From: JAPOUP01 sp026708635
Lineage (GTDB): Bacteria; Pseudomonadota; Alphaproteobacteria; Rhodobacterales; Rhodobacteraceae
Reading direction: 5' to 3'
DNA length: 64,000 nt
Assembly (NCBI GenBank): GCA_965200115.1
Contig: OZ241336.1
Span: forward strand, 1,054,001 to 1,118,000
Shown piece by piece: positions 9,197 to 18,073 of this stretch (the first letter of the stretch is position 1; each line of letters starts with the position of its first letter). The translations under genes and the position numbers were made by a program. The notes beneath the pieces were generated by a model. It worked only from the letters and a program-made list of their open reading frames with translations, had not been told where the DNA came from and searched no databases.

Positions 9197-9244
9197 TTAG
9201 ACGGCATTGCTTATGATGTTGATGTCGAGCGGGTAGCGCGTCAA
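9197..9244 (-). pseudogene. VapC (PIN-domain) toxin, destroyed at its start
   Basis: Immediately overlapping the antitoxin stop, the minus strand reads TTG ACG CGC TAC and translates as (M)TRYPLDINIISNAV then TAA. PIN toxins of this group typically begin MxYLLDTNIISNxxKPxPS. The comparison implies an ATG-to-TTG start, Leu to Pro, Thr to Ile next to the first catalytic Asp, and a Lys codon turned into TAA. PQPSP continues after the stop, then homology ends near 9182, so the rest of the toxin is deleted. Confidence 0.7.
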
Positions 9245-9630
9245 AGACCGACCCTGCGCCAGTCGACCCGCTCTCGCGAAAGGGCGAGGCCGGCCCCGAC
9301 CAGCGGCGAGCGCCGCGGCGCCGCGAGAATCCCGCCCGGCTTCGGCGGCTCACCGGCAACCGGTTCCGTGACCGACGCCCGCGCCCGCCGCGCTTCCGGC
9401 CCGTCTTCGGCCAGGCGGCGCGCCAGAGTGCGCGGAAGTTCCCGGCCGGTTTCGAGGGCCATCACCTCGAAACGCCTGACACCACGCTCAGCGAGGCGCG
9501 CGCGGTGGTTCCCGTTTGCCCTTTGCCGTGCGGCATCAGTCACGTCAGCCTCCAGTCCGTAGCCGGCTGTATATAATGCGTTCGCTTCCGCCGCTAACCG
9601 GTCCTTGCCAGACAGATAGGCCCGATCCAT
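9241..9630 (-). CDS. VapB-like antitoxin, orphaned
   Basis: Protein of 129 residues whose middle and C-terminus (GVRRFEVMAL, LARRLAEDGPEARRAR, ILAAPRRSPLVGAGLALSRE) resemble small alphaproteobacterial antitoxins that usually end in SPLVGADLDLSR. Assignment as a VapB partner is supported by the vapC remnant whose start overlaps its stop codon. The first 30 residues are not typical and an internal start is possible, because no clear ribosome site precedes ATG 9630. With the toxin gone it has no obvious selective role unless it acts elsewhere. Confidence 0.55.
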   Translation of the reverse strand: MDRAYLSGKDRLAAEANALYTAGYGLEADVTDAARQRANGNHRARLAERGVRRFEVMALETGRELPRTLARRLAEDGPEARRARASVTEPVAGEPPKPGGILAAPRRSPLVGAGLALSRERVDWRRVGL

Positions 9631-9725
9631 ATTGAATTACGGGACGCGCGCCGGGCATTCACGAACCCGACAAACGGTTCACCGTATTGGGGGAACGCAT
9701 GAAGACCGCGCAGGCCCTCTGCGCC

Positions 9726-10040
9726 GCGCCGTCCACGCCGTCAACCTGTCGGACGGAAAGCCCGTTCCGGTGAGGCTGGCCGACCTGATCGGACGGCGCT
9801 AAGACGGCATCGTGGCTGATCGCCAGTGGCGACGGCTGCGGCATACCTTTCGTGAAGGCGTATCGGGGCGACGGCATTGTATTCACCGTCAGTGCGGCCC
9901 GTTCAACAAACGGCGGAAAACATAGTGAGCAATCTGTGATCTAAATAGTGCGCAAATCGTGAAGCACCTAATAGACATTCTGTGGGAAATCCGACAAGCA
10001 AATGATGCACGGGGAAAACGGCGCGATCAGACCCGTCACG
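9726..10040. repeat. 315-bp direct repeat, copy 2
   Basis: Partner of 7358-7672 in the same orientation, colinear throughout. On its left the sequence is unrelated to that beside copy 1, so the duplicated unit starts sharply at the GCGCCGTCC shared by both. On its right it diverges within the last bases before 10041. About 190 bp without a gene follow before the MetE-like gene. Confidence 0.9.
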
Positions 10041-10234
10041 CTGTGCCTATCAACCCCCTCAAGAGATCCCCGACCCAGCGCTCCAAGCCGTAGCGCTCGA
10101 TGTCCCCGGATGTCCGCCCATCCCCCGACGGATGGGACGATGACCGCGTCCTCCAGCCTCCGCAACGGGAGCCTCGCGGACCTTTCGACGGAAACCCGAG
10201 CCATTGGAGGCCTTACCCGCCCCCTGCTTGGGCA

Positions 10235-11374
10235 CTAAGAGCCAAACCGGGACGAGACGATGCCCGCACCCTCAGCCAGCGCGCCAAGCTTGGCATAGGC
10301 GATGTCAGGATCGACGGCACCAAAGCCGGCGAAGGTACCGAACCCGCAGTCGCTGCCCGCCATCACGCGCCGCGCGCCGACAATGTCGGCAAACCGCTCG
10401 ATCCGCTGCGCGACGAGCTCCGGATGCTCAATGAAATTCGTCGTCGAGTCGATCACACCCGGCACCAGAACCTTGTCATCGGGAATCTCGCGCCTGCGGT
10501 CACGGAATACCGCCCACTCATGGGCGTGCCGCGGATTGGACATCTCGAAGAGCACGTAGCGCGATTTGGTCGACATCAACGTCGCGAACACCCTGTCCAT
10601 CGCTATGTCGCAGCAATGTGGCCCCTCGTAGTTGCCCCAGCAGATATGAACCCGGATCCGCTCCCGGGGCACGTTCCTCAGCGCGTGGTTCAGCGCCTCC
10701 ACGTGAAGGTCCGCCACCTTGACGAAATCCTCGTCCGACAGATCGGCGAAAAGCATGTGCCGACTCAGCGCCAGATCGGGACAGTCCAGCTGCAGGTCAA
10801 GACCCTCGGCCGCGATCGTCTCGTATTCGTCCCGCATCGCTTCGGACAGCGCCTCCAGATACGCCTCCCGGGACGGATAGAAATCGTTTTGCAGGAACAG
10901 GGAAATAACGCCCGGCGAAGCCGCGTTCATGAAACCGCGCCCAACCCCATGGGCGGCCATCGCGGCCTTGAGGTTGTCTATGTCCTTGCGCAGCTCTCCC
11001 TGTCCCTTCGTCCGCACCTCGCCAACACACATCGGACGCGCGTATTGCGGCGTACCACCGTCGTCCGCGAGCCGCCTGAGGAAATTCGGGAACATCTTCA
11101 GATCCGCGGGCGCATTGCGCGGACTGTCGCCCGAAAACCCCGTATAGCGGTCCTTAACGTAGGTGGCGTAGGAGATTTTCGAGGTCTCGCCGTCGCTGAC
11201 GATATCAACTCCCGCCTCGACCTGCCTACCGACCGTCTCGGCGACCGCCCTGGTCATGCACGCGTCAAAGGCGGCCTGATCGAACTCCGCGCCGCGCTCG
11301 CGGGCAAACAGAAAATCCACCACTTCCTGCGTCCGTGGAAGTGACCCGACATGGGTTACCGGAATCCTGGTCAA
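10235..11374 (-). CDS. MetE-like zinc-dependent methyltransferase (cobalamin-independent methionine synthase II family)
   Basis: Protein of 379 residues, equal to the catalytic C-terminal barrel of MetE without the N-terminal barrel. All four MetE zinc ligands are visible: H243 and C245 (VHICWGN), E277 (FEMSNPRHAHEW) and C343 (GSDCGFGTF). It begins THVGSLPR, the usual N-terminus of the family. Stand-alone members are often not methionine synthases; related zinc enzymes transfer alkyl groups to thiols, such as epoxyalkane:coenzyme M transferase. Here it is the last gene of the SnoaL/HpsN-like cluster, 120 bp after the bicupin, so I infer a catabolic alkyl or thiol transfer. The substrate is unknown. 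Confidence 0.88.
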   Translation of the reverse strand: MTRIPVTHVGSLPRTQEVVDFLFARERGAEFDQAAFDACMTRAVAETVGRQVEAGVDIVSDGETSKISYATYVKDRYTGFSGDSPRNAPADLKMFPNFLRRLADDGGTPQYARPMCVGEVRTKGQGELRKDIDNLKAAMAAHGVGRGFMNAASPGVISLFLQNDFYPSREAYLEALSEAMRDEYETIAAEGLDLQLDCPDLALSRHMLFADLSDEDFVKVADLHVEALNHALRNVPRERIRVHICWGNYEGPHCCDIAMDRVFATLMSTKSRYVLFEMSNPRHAHEWAVFRDRRREIPDDKVLVPGVIDSTTNFIEHPELVAQRIERFADIVGARRVMAGSDCGFGTFAGFGAVDPDIAYAKLGALAEGAGIVSSRFGS

Positions 11375-11494
11375 TGCCTAAACCCTCCCAATTCCTCTCC
11401 GGGGGACCTTGGCGCGGGCACTCCGAACGCACCCATGCCGACAGCGGCCCCCGGAAACATCGTCCAACTCGGGACGTCTTTCGCCGCCAAAATA

Positions 11495-12460
11495 TCAACC
11501 CGTCCAGGTCGGCCCCGCCGGATCATCGGTTGCGGTGATGCGATACAGGCTCGCCTCGCCCGTCATGGAGGGTGACAGCGCATGTCGCTCACCGGGAGCG
11601 AGCAGACATGTGTCGCCAGGGTTAATGACCGCCTCAGCACCCTCTGTCCGAAGCCTCCAGTGCCCACGCATCGGCATCAGCACGCAATGCCCTTCCCGGG
11701 CGGTGAACCCGTCGGGCCAGGAACCCCGGACCAGAAGCTCCACCTCGAAACCCGGTCGGTCGCGCAGCACCGCGTCCTCGCCGATCACCTTCGCCGGCTT
11801 GCCACGCGCGAGTCCCATCAAGTCGAGGTAGCGGGCGACGTGATTCCGGATCAGAACCTCAGGCGGCACCTCCGGATACTCCCCGAGCTGATCTTCCGTC
11901 AGAAGCGGCATCGGGTGGATACCCTCGGGAAGACGCTCTCCCTTGCACGTATCGTATAGCACCCCGTTCCCGCCCAGAACCAGCCCGTGGTCCCGGGCGT
12001 CCTCGATCACCTGCGGCGCCCATGTGACCCCACCACCCGCATCGTCGCCGCCCAGAACCGCCATGATCATGCCATAGTCGGTCCCGACATTCTCGAAACC
12101 CCGGAAAATACCGGTCGGGATGTTGATTATGTCACCTTCATCCAGCAAAACGTCGCCCGCCGTACCCCACCGGCCCCAGAAAAACCGCCAGCGGCCTTTC
12201 AACACGAAGAACACCTCGGCCGTCGAATGGCTGTGAAGGGAGTTGCGGCACCCCGGGGGCTGGCCGGCGGCACCGATGTTGAAACCCGGCGTGTCGCGGA
12301 TGTGTACGTGCTGGTCCGGGCTTTCGCTGACACCGCCGCCAATGATCGTGAAGTTTTCCTTGCGGTCACTTCCGGGAGTATGCGCGTCGATGAACGCCGT
12401 CATGCATGGTTTCAGATCACCGTAACGCACTATCCGGCCTTCAAGCCCTTCGACTGCCAT
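11495..12460 (-). CDS. Bicupin protein, gentisate-dioxygenase-like fold
   Basis: Two cupin domains in 321 residues. The N-terminal cupin keeps three of four metal ligands, H76, H78 and E82 (LHSHSTAEVFFVLKG), but the fourth position in motif 2 is Arg (PTGIFRGFEN) rather than His. The C-terminal cupin has lost the HxH motif and keeps PGERHAL. ATG 12460 (MAVEGLEGRI) is preceded by purine-rich GGAGAAGGA; the longer frame to 12574 has no ribosome site. It could be a dioxygenase, isomerase or lyase of the cluster's substrate. Confidence 0.85.
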   Translation of the reverse strand: MAVEGLEGRIVRYGDLKPCMTAFIDAHTPGSDRKENFTIIGGGVSESPDQHVHIRDTPGFNIGAAGQPPGCRNSLHSHSTAEVFFVLKGRWRFFWGRWGTAGDVLLDEGDIINIPTGIFRGFENVGTDYGMIMAVLGGDDAGGGVTWAPQVIEDARDHGLVLGGNGVLYDTCKGERLPEGIHPMPLLTEDQLGEYPEVPPEVLIRNHVARYLDLMGLARGKPAKVIGEDAVLRDRPGFEVELLVRGSWPDGFTAREGHCVLMPMRGHWRLRTEGAEAVINPGDTCLLAPGERHALSPSMTGEASLYRITATDDPAGPTWTG

Positions 12461-12680
12461 CGCGGGGTTTCCTTCTCCTAGGGGGCACAAGGGGTAAAAT
12501 CCCGGGTATCCGGATTTCCGTCGGTCCCGTCCGCCGCCGCTCCAGGTCGCCCCGCGCCGCGCGGCCGCGCGCAAGGTCCTGATGGCCGGTCCCCCGGACG
12601 TTCCTTCGACGGAGGCGGCGAGCGGGGCGTTTTCCTCAAGACCGAGAATGCGTTGAGGCGTATGACCGATCTCGCCGCCA

Positions 12681-12836
12681 TCATATGTTACGCCGGTTCT
12701 CCCGATACCACAGTCGCGCGTACGGAGCCGCCTCCCTGCGCCGTCGGGCCTCGGGGCCGGTCCAGTGTTCGAACGGAGACCCCACCGGAATGTCGCGATC
12801 GCGGGTTACTGGGATATTGGCGGATGAAACCGGCAT
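12681..12836 (-). CDS. Small 51-residue protein in the SnoaL/HpsN-like cluster
   Basis: Short frame starting three bases after the stop of the upstream SnoaL-like gene. GGGAGG precedes its ATG at six-base spacing, overlapping the SnoaL stop region. It reads MPVSSANIPVTRDRDIPVGS, then PFEHWTGPEARRRREAAPYA and RLWYRENRRNI. The composition is strongly charged and aromatic toward the end, with no membrane segment and no family I recognise. Perfect ribosome site, tight coupling and protein-like sequence argue for a real gene. Confidence 0.55.
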   Translation of the reverse strand: MPVSSANIPVTRDRDIPVGSPFEHWTGPEARRRREAAPYARLWYRENRRNI

Positions 12837-12839
12837 CGG

Positions 12840-13811
12840 TCATCCTCCCGTCTTCAGAAGTATCTGTTTCCAGACAGCGGTCTCGTCATAAAGGGTATAC
12901 TCCCTGCGCAGGCCCCAAGGCCCGAACTCCGCATGGCTGATGCCGAGGACATAGATCTCGGCGCCGGTCGGTCGACCGAAGGCTCCCCATCCGTCGTGCC
13001 GTCCCCAGAGGCTCCAGCGGATGGCCGCGCGGGGCGGCATCATTGGATCCTCAAGGCCAATCGTATGGTGTATGGCAAACTTGGCGGAGGGAAAGGAAGC
13101 GCGTAGTCCCAGCCAGAAACCGCCTACCGCCGCACGCCCGTGGCCGGTCACGCCACCCGCATACTCGGTCTGCACCGCCCGGTCATACTCCGCCGCGATC
13201 ACCGCCATGTCCGCGTCCATGACCCTGGTGAGAATGCCCGCATAGCGCCCGCCCCATTCGCTGTCGTTGCCATGTCCCATGTACGGACCGTCGCGATCGG
13301 TGTCTGGAGTTAGTGGCTTCACGCACTCATCCGGCCCGCCTTCCCTCTCGATCAGGCCGGCGGCGTAAGCCCTCGGCTCCATGCCGAGCTGCCGAACGAC
13401 CGCGCCCTGATCCCGTACGAGCCACTCGTCATCGATGCGGTTGCCCAAAGCATGACAGTCGGCGATGATCCGGTACCGGATCCCCGTTCCCGTCGCCTTG
13501 CCGAATACGCCATCCCCCAGATGGGTCGCCGTCGAGAGGATACGGTGTGAGCTTAGCATCCCCTCTTCCGGGGTGCCCGACCAGATCACGTCCTCGCCCA
13601 GAAGCCTGCGGTCCGGGAACTCGGCCAGCGTCGCGAGCGTCGCGGCGATGACGTGCCCGTTGCCCACCACGACCGAATCCGGAGATCTCACCACGATGTC
13701 GTCCGCATAGTAATCGCGCAGCGTGGCGATGCCCCTATCTTCCCAGATCTCCTTGGTGATCCCAATGATGTAGTCCGGGAAGTCGCGGAACTTCGGATCG
13801 AAACCTTTCAT
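12840..13811 (-). CDS. Tandem SnoaL/NTF2-like protein (ester cyclase type)
   Basis: Protein of 323 residues built of two SnoaL-like alpha/beta cone domains. The first spans about 10-140 (IWEDRGIATLRDYYADDIVV, EDVIWSG) and the second about 180-320 (YAGILTRVMDADMAVIAAEY, WSLWGRHDG, GRPTGAEIYVLGISHAEF). I chose ATG 13811 (MKGFDPKFRDF) because it overlaps the LacI stop as ATGA; the longer frame to 13970 runs inside the LacI gene. Such domains act as cyclases, isomerases or hydrolases, or only bind ligand. One of three in this cluster; no substrate can be assigned. Confidence 0.85.
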   Translation of the reverse strand: MKGFDPKFRDFPDYIIGITKEIWEDRGIATLRDYYADDIVVRSPDSVVVGNGHVIAATLATLAEFPDRRLLGEDVIWSGTPEEGMLSSHRILSTATHLGDGVFGKATGTGIRYRIIADCHALGNRIDDEWLVRDQGAVVRQLGMEPRAYAAGLIEREGGPDECVKPLTPDTDRDGPYMGHGNDSEWGGRYAGILTRVMDADMAVIAAEYDRAVQTEYAGGVTGHGRAAVGGFWLGLRASFPSAKFAIHHTIGLEDPMMPPRAAIRWSLWGRHDGWGAFGRPTGAEIYVLGISHAEFGPWGLRREYTLYDETAVWKQILLKTGG

Positions 13812-14851
13812 GCCGACGCCCCTTTCCGCGATACGCCGTCGGGAAGCCGGGCCGAACCGCGCACGATCAACGGCGCCTCGATGGTGATCTGGAGGGGAGT
13901 GGCGGTGTCCGGACTCCGCACAAGCTCCAGCAGCGCCGATATGGTTTCCCCCACCATCCGAGCGGCGCATTGACGAACCGTGGTCAGGTCGTATGCCGGC
14001 CAGGCGGCGGGCGGCACGTCATCGAATCCCACGACCGATACATCCCGCGGAATGGACAGGCCCATCTCGAAACGAATCACATCCATCACCGCGAACGCCA
14101 TATGGTCGTTCGCGACGAAAACCGCGTCCGGACGCAGCTCCGGATCCGTTCCGAACAGGCGGCGGGCGGCGGCGCTGGCCGAATCGCTGCGGAACTCTCC
14201 CACCGCCCGGGCGACGACCTCCCTACCGGCTTCCTGTATACCGTCGTTGAATCCCGCCTCGCGGTCGCGCTGGGTCGAAGCGCCTTCCCAACCCGCGATA
14301 TAGGCGATCCGCTCATGTCCTCCCGCCAGCAGGAATTCGGCCACGCTTCGGCCACCGGAGTAATTGTCGGACGTTACGGAAGTGATGCCGTCGTCATCCT
14401 GTTTGCGGTTGAACAGAACGACGGGCACGCCCGCCGCCTGGCAGCGCGACGCTATGTCCGATGACATGGCCACCGACGCCATGACGATACCGTCAACCTG
14501 GAAGTCCAGGATTTCCCCCAGCACGTCCTCGATGTTGCCCGCCGTCTGCGATGCCATGAAGACCAGAACATGGTAACCGTTCTCCTGAAGCGCCCTCGAC
14601 AGCCTCTCCAGCGCCTCCGGGTAAAAGTAGTTCTCCAGGTAGGCGACCACGAGACCGATGATCCGACTCCTCCCCGATGCCATCGCGCGGGCCAGGACAT
14701 TGGGGCGGTAGCCAAGCTCCTTCGCGGCGCGGCGCACTTTCTCGGCGGTCTTCTGTGACACAGATGCACCCGGCGTGAAGACCCGGCTGACCGCTGACTG
14801 CGACACGCCGGCGCGCTCGGCCACCTGCCGCGACGTCACCTTCACCGGCAT
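13808..14851 (-). CDS. LacI-family transcriptional regulator of the SnoaL/HpsN-like cluster
   Basis: Regulator of 347 residues. The helix-turn-helix is near the N-terminus (TSRQVAERAGVSQSAVSRVF), followed by the hinge RPNVLARAMASGRS and a sugar-binding-type effector domain (VDGIVMAS, GHERIAYIAG, VFVANDHMAFAVMD, VSVVGFDDVPPA). It lies inside the operon, overlapping the flanking SnoaL-like genes by 10 and 4 bases. A LacI-type operator at 19204-19219 upstream of the first cluster gene is its likely target. The ligand is probably the cluster's substrate or a product of it. Confidence 0.92.
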   Translation of the reverse strand: MPVKVTSRQVAERAGVSQSAVSRVFTPGASVSQKTAEKVRRAAKELGYRPNVLARAMASGRSRIIGLVVAYLENYFYPEALERLSRALQENGYHVLVFMASQTAGNIEDVLGEILDFQVDGIVMASVAMSSDIASRCQAAGVPVVLFNRKQDDDGITSVTSDNYSGGRSVAEFLLAGGHERIAYIAGWEGASTQRDREAGFNDGIQEAGREVVARAVGEFRSDSASAAARRLFGTDPELRPDAVFVANDHMAFAVMDVIRFEMGLSIPRDVSVVGFDDVPPAAWPAYDLTTVRQCAARMVGETISALLELVRSPDTATPLQITIEAPLIVRGSARLPDGVSRKGASA

Positions 14852-15906
14852 CGGCCCATACCGTCCGGAATACGGATATCCCCCGTGTTTCGGGCCTTGT
14901 TGAATTCGCGCAGGCGGGCGAATACGTCGACGCCCAGCTGGAAATACATGTCCAGGAGATCGACAAGTACCCAGTTCTCGCGGATCAGGTCGCCTTCAAA
15001 CCGCCAGAAATCAAGGCTCCGCATGGTGACCCGCTGACCCGCCGGCGCGATCCCCATCCATCCGTCGCCGGTCACGGTCTGGAGCATGTTGGGCCAACCC
15101 GTGACGGCGGCGTAATCGCCGTCGCCGAAGAAATGAAACACGAGTTCCTCCAAATTCCGCCCGCGGTCCGGCATGGCGTTTAGGAACGGGATCTGATGCC
15201 AGTGCCGAAAGCCCGGGATCCCTCGACCGGTACCGATTCCAGCTGGCCCGTACCAGTTCATCCGGGGATGCCAGAAACGCTCCAGTTCCATCGCCTCGGG
15301 CCCGGCCTCGGCAGGGTGGCGTTTCATGTACCCCAGCATTTCGATGACGCGGGCGCAGGTCGCCGCGCCTCTCCGCGCGTCCCGGGGGGCCGCGACAACG
15401 CCGTCCTGCGTCGCCGGACCGGGCACCTGCCATTCACGGCCCAGACTCGGCGCCATAGGCCACGCGCCGGCCTGCATCATCACTTCCGGAATGTCCCACA
15501 ACGCCTGCATCTCCGCGACCCGGCCGTCCACGACGCGATAGAACTCATGGAACCGCATCGCCACCTGATGCCCGGTCGGCGGAATCCCGAGCCATGCGGA
15601 GGTGAACACCCCCGTATAATATCCGCCGCAGCCGACCCAGTCCGATCCGTGTCCATCGGTGCCGGCGATCACGAGCCAGTCCCGGCGTTCCAGATCCGGC
15701 CAGGCCCGGAACAGTCCTCGGTAGGCGGTCTCGAAATACGCATCGGGACCCGCGCTGTCACCAAAGGGATGGCAGAGGCGAAACACCGCATCGGGCGATG
15801 AGGCGACATCGAGCGCCCGCCTGACATCCCGCTCGCTGAAATCGCGCATCGCCATGCGAAGCGGCGCCAGCAGGTCCATGTTCCGTTTATGGAGGTCAGC
15901 GGACAC
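14842..15906 (-). CDS. Tandem SnoaL/NTF2-like protein (ester cyclase type)
   Basis: Protein of 354 residues with two SnoaL-like domains. The N-terminal domain shows AWLGIPPTGHQVAMRFHEFY and RVVDGRVAEMQALWDIPEVM. The C-terminal domain shows GWMGIAPAGQRVTMRSLDFW and the ending VLVDLLDMYFQLGVDVF. That C-terminal domain is clearly similar to the single-domain protein at 17271-17756, so the two are paralogues. Start is GTG at 15906, whose G is shared with the TAG of the HpsN-like gene, implying coupled translation. Family members include polyketide and ester cyclases; the activity here is unknown. Confidence 0.85.
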   Translation of the reverse strand: MSADLHKRNMDLLAPLRMAMRDFSERDVRRALDVASSPDAVFRLCHPFGDSAGPDAYFETAYRGLFRAWPDLERRDWLVIAGTDGHGSDWVGCGGYYTGVFTSAWLGIPPTGHQVAMRFHEFYRVVDGRVAEMQALWDIPEVMMQAGAWPMAPSLGREWQVPGPATQDGVVAAPRDARRGAATCARVIEMLGYMKRHPAEAGPEAMELERFWHPRMNWYGPAGIGTGRGIPGFRHWHQIPFLNAMPDRGRNLEELVFHFFGDGDYAAVTGWPNMLQTVTGDGWMGIAPAGQRVTMRSLDFWRFEGDLIRENWVLVDLLDMYFQLGVDVFARLREFNKARNTGDIRIPDGMGRCR

Positions 15907-17252
15907 TACCCGCCATCCGTCACATCGTCGACCCGCTCGGGAAACGGAGCGGGCTCGCCGTAAGGAACGTTAACTCCACCGTAGCGCCGGACACGGACGT
16001 TACACTGCTCGGCATGTCCAACGAAACCCTCCAGAACGCAAAGTCGGGAACCGTATTGTCCGATCATTGAGGCCGCGCTGTCGGTAAGTATCCTCTGGTA
16101 ACTATGCGTCTTCAGGAACTTTCCGACCCATAGACCGCCAGTATATCGACCCGCCTTCCTCGTAGGAAGGGTGTGGTTGGTGCCTATCACCTTGTCACCG
16201 TTGGCCACATTCGTGCGGGGCCCCAGAAACAACGCGCCGTAACAGGTCATGCGCTCCAGGAACCAGTCGTCCCGGTCGGTCATCACCTGGACATGCTCGG
16301 ACGCGATATCGTCGGCGACCCGAAGCATCTCTTCATAGGTATCGCACAGGATCACCTCGCCATAGTCCCGCCAACTTGTGCCGGCGGTTTCGGCGGTGGG
16401 AAGGATCTCGAGAAGCCGCGATATCTCGGCCATCGTTCCCTCCGCCAGTCGGCGTGAATTGGTCACGAGGACGGCCGGCGAGTTGTAGCCGTGCTCGGCC
16501 TGACCGAGAAGATCGGTCGCGCAGATCTCCGGATCCACCGTTTCGTCGGCAATCACCATGGTCTCCGTCGGTCCGGCGAACAGATCGATACCGACACGTC
16601 CGAACAGCTGTCGCTTCGCCTCGGCGACAAATGCGTTTCCCGGCCCTACGAGCATATGGACGGGAGCTATCGTCTCGGTTCCGAGCGCCATCGCCCCTAT
16701 CGCCTGAATTCCACCGAGAACATGGATCTCATGCGCCCCGCCTATATGCATCGCGGCGACCACTGCGGCATTGGGCCGACCCTGGAAAGGTGGCGTGCAC
16801 GCGATGATGCGTGGAACCCCCGCAACGGAGGCGGTGGCGACCGACATATGCGCCGAGGCGACCATCGGGAACTTACCTCCCGGAACGTAGCAGCCCACTG
16901 ACCGAACGGGGATATTCCTGTGGCCGAGTATTACGCCGGGAAGCGTTTCGACCTCGATGTCTGTCATAGAGGCGCGCTGGGCTTCGGCGAAACGACGCAC
17001 CTGCCGCTGCGCGAATTCTATGTCCGCCAATTCGCGGGGACTCAGTTCCGCGATAAGGGCCTCGATCGTTTCGCGGCCCAGCCGGAAGCGCTCCGGGGAA
17101 TAACCGTCGAACCGCTCCGAAAGCTCACGCACCGCGGTATCGCCACGTTCCTCGACATCCTTCAGCGTTTCTTCGACGATCAGGCGAATCCGCGCGTCGT
17201 CCCGCTCTCTGTCGGCTTCGGACTTTCCGCGCTTGAGGTATTCAATTGCCAT
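15906..17252 (-). CDS. HisD-superfamily dehydrogenase, HpsN (sulfopropanediol dehydrogenase)-like
   Basis: Zinc, NAD-dependent alcohol dehydrogenase of 448 residues. Conserved sites of the histidinol dehydrogenase fold are present: zinc-binding Q and H in GQAEHG, the catalytic Glu-His pair in ASEHVQVM, Asp in [14 protein letters not shown], and the last zinc His in FVGHAEQ. The N-terminal [12 protein letters not shown] and the C-terminal [17 protein letters not shown] resemble HpsN, which oxidises 2,3-dihydroxypropane-1-sulfonate, more than true HisD. With no his genes nearby, a catabolic four-electron oxidation of a polyol-like compound is the best inference; the exact substrate is open. Confidence 0.88.
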   Translation of the reverse strand: MAIEYLKRGKSEADRERDDARIRLIVEETLKDVEERGDTAVRELSERFDGYSPERFRLGRETIEALIAELSPRELADIEFAQRQVRRFAEAQRASMTDIEVETLPGVILGHRNIPVRSVGCYVPGGKFPMVASAHMSVATASVAGVPRIIACTPPFQGRPNAAVVAAMHIGGAHEIHVLGGIQAIGAMALGTETIAPVHMLVGPGNAFVAEAKRQLFGRVGIDLFAGPTETMVIADETVDPEICATDLLGQAEHGYNSPAVLVTNSRRLAEGTMAEISRLLEILPTAETAGTSWRDYGEVILCDTYEEMLRVADDIASEHVQVMTDRDDWFLERMTCYGALFLGPRTNVANGDKVIGTNHTLPTRKAGRYTGGLWVGKFLKTHSYQRILTDSAASMIGQYGSRLCVLEGFVGHAEQCNVRVRRYGGVNVPYGEPAPFPERVDDVTDGG

Positions 17253-17270
17253 GCTCGGTGACCTCTGCGC

Positions 17271-17756
17271 TCATACATGTTCGGGACGGGGCGGTTCCCG
17301 CTCACCCCGATCGAACGCCTCCCATCCGTGTCCCCGGAACAGGTCGACGCCAAGCTGCGCCGCGACATGGGCGAAATCAACGCTGACCCAATTATCGACG
17401 ATCTTGCCGTCAACCACTTTCCAGAAATCCATATAGCGGATCTCGACGCGTCTGCCGCTGGGCGGTATTCCCAGAAACTCGCCGCTGTGCGTGGCTTCCT
17501 GACGACCGAACGCGGCCGCCCATTCACCCATGAACAGCCGCGCCTCGTCTATGCAGACCTTGTCGGAAAACGCCGCCTGAAAAGGCCTCTGCCAATTGTC
17601 CTGAAACTCCCGGAGACCGGATTTGGTCCCGCAGCCGCGATTGCCGATCCACCGGAATCCCTCGGCGAAGAATTCACCGATATCGTCGATACGATGATCG
17701 TTGAGACCCTCGACCATCGCCTCGATGACCGCACGGGTTTCCTCCGTCCTTTCCAT
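17271..17756 (-). CDS. Single-domain SnoaL/NTF2-like protein (ester cyclase type)
   Basis: Protein of 161 residues with one SnoaL-like domain: GFRWIGNRGCGTKSGLREFQ, FLGIPPSGRRVEIRYMDFWK, VVDGKIVDNWVSVDFAHV and AAQLGVDLF. It is paralogous to the C-terminal half of the 14842-15906 protein. I annotate ATG 17756 (MERTEETRAV); an in-frame ATG at 17804 has a better ribosome site (GGAG, seven bases) and would add 16 residues. It lies 18 bp upstream of the HpsN-like gene, in the same operon. Confidence 0.82.
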   Translation of the reverse strand: MERTEETRAVIEAMVEGLNDHRIDDIGEFFAEGFRWIGNRGCGTKSGLREFQDNWQRPFQAAFSDKVCIDEARLFMGEWAAAFGRQEATHSGEFLGIPPSGRRVEIRYMDFWKVVDGKIVDNWVSVDFAHVAAQLGVDLFRGHGWEAFDRGEREPPRPEHV

Positions 17757-18073
17757 GTCAGTGTCCCGGGTAAGGAGCGCCTGTTCGGGATACCGTCCCG
17801 TCATTTGCCGACTCCGGGGCTTCCGGCGGACCGGACGGAAACGACCCCGCTGGTTAGAGGTCCACTCCCGCACGCGGTCACCCGCCGCCGTCCGTGAGAG
17901 GCGTGGCCACCCGTCACGCGGCACAGGCGGAACATAATGACCTTCCCGCGCTCCAACGCCGGGAACGGCATGACGCTTTCAGCGGTCAATCCGGTCCGTC
18001 CGATACCGCCCGCCCGCCACCGGCGGCCCGCGCCGGAAACCATGGATCTGGATTCAGGAAGCCCGTTCATGGC
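17757..18073. other. Gap inside the cluster between ABC ATPase and SnoaL-like gene
   Basis: About 317 bp with no convincing gene on either strand. It may hold an internal promoter for the enzyme genes. Permease or binding-protein genes would be expected beside this kind of ATPase, and none is here. Confidence 0.5.

Noticed and set aside
10100..11344. Plus-strand open frame of 414 codons
   Set aside because: It lies antisense to the MetE-like gene, which has a complete zinc site and family motifs; the plus frame is low-complexity and Arg-rich.
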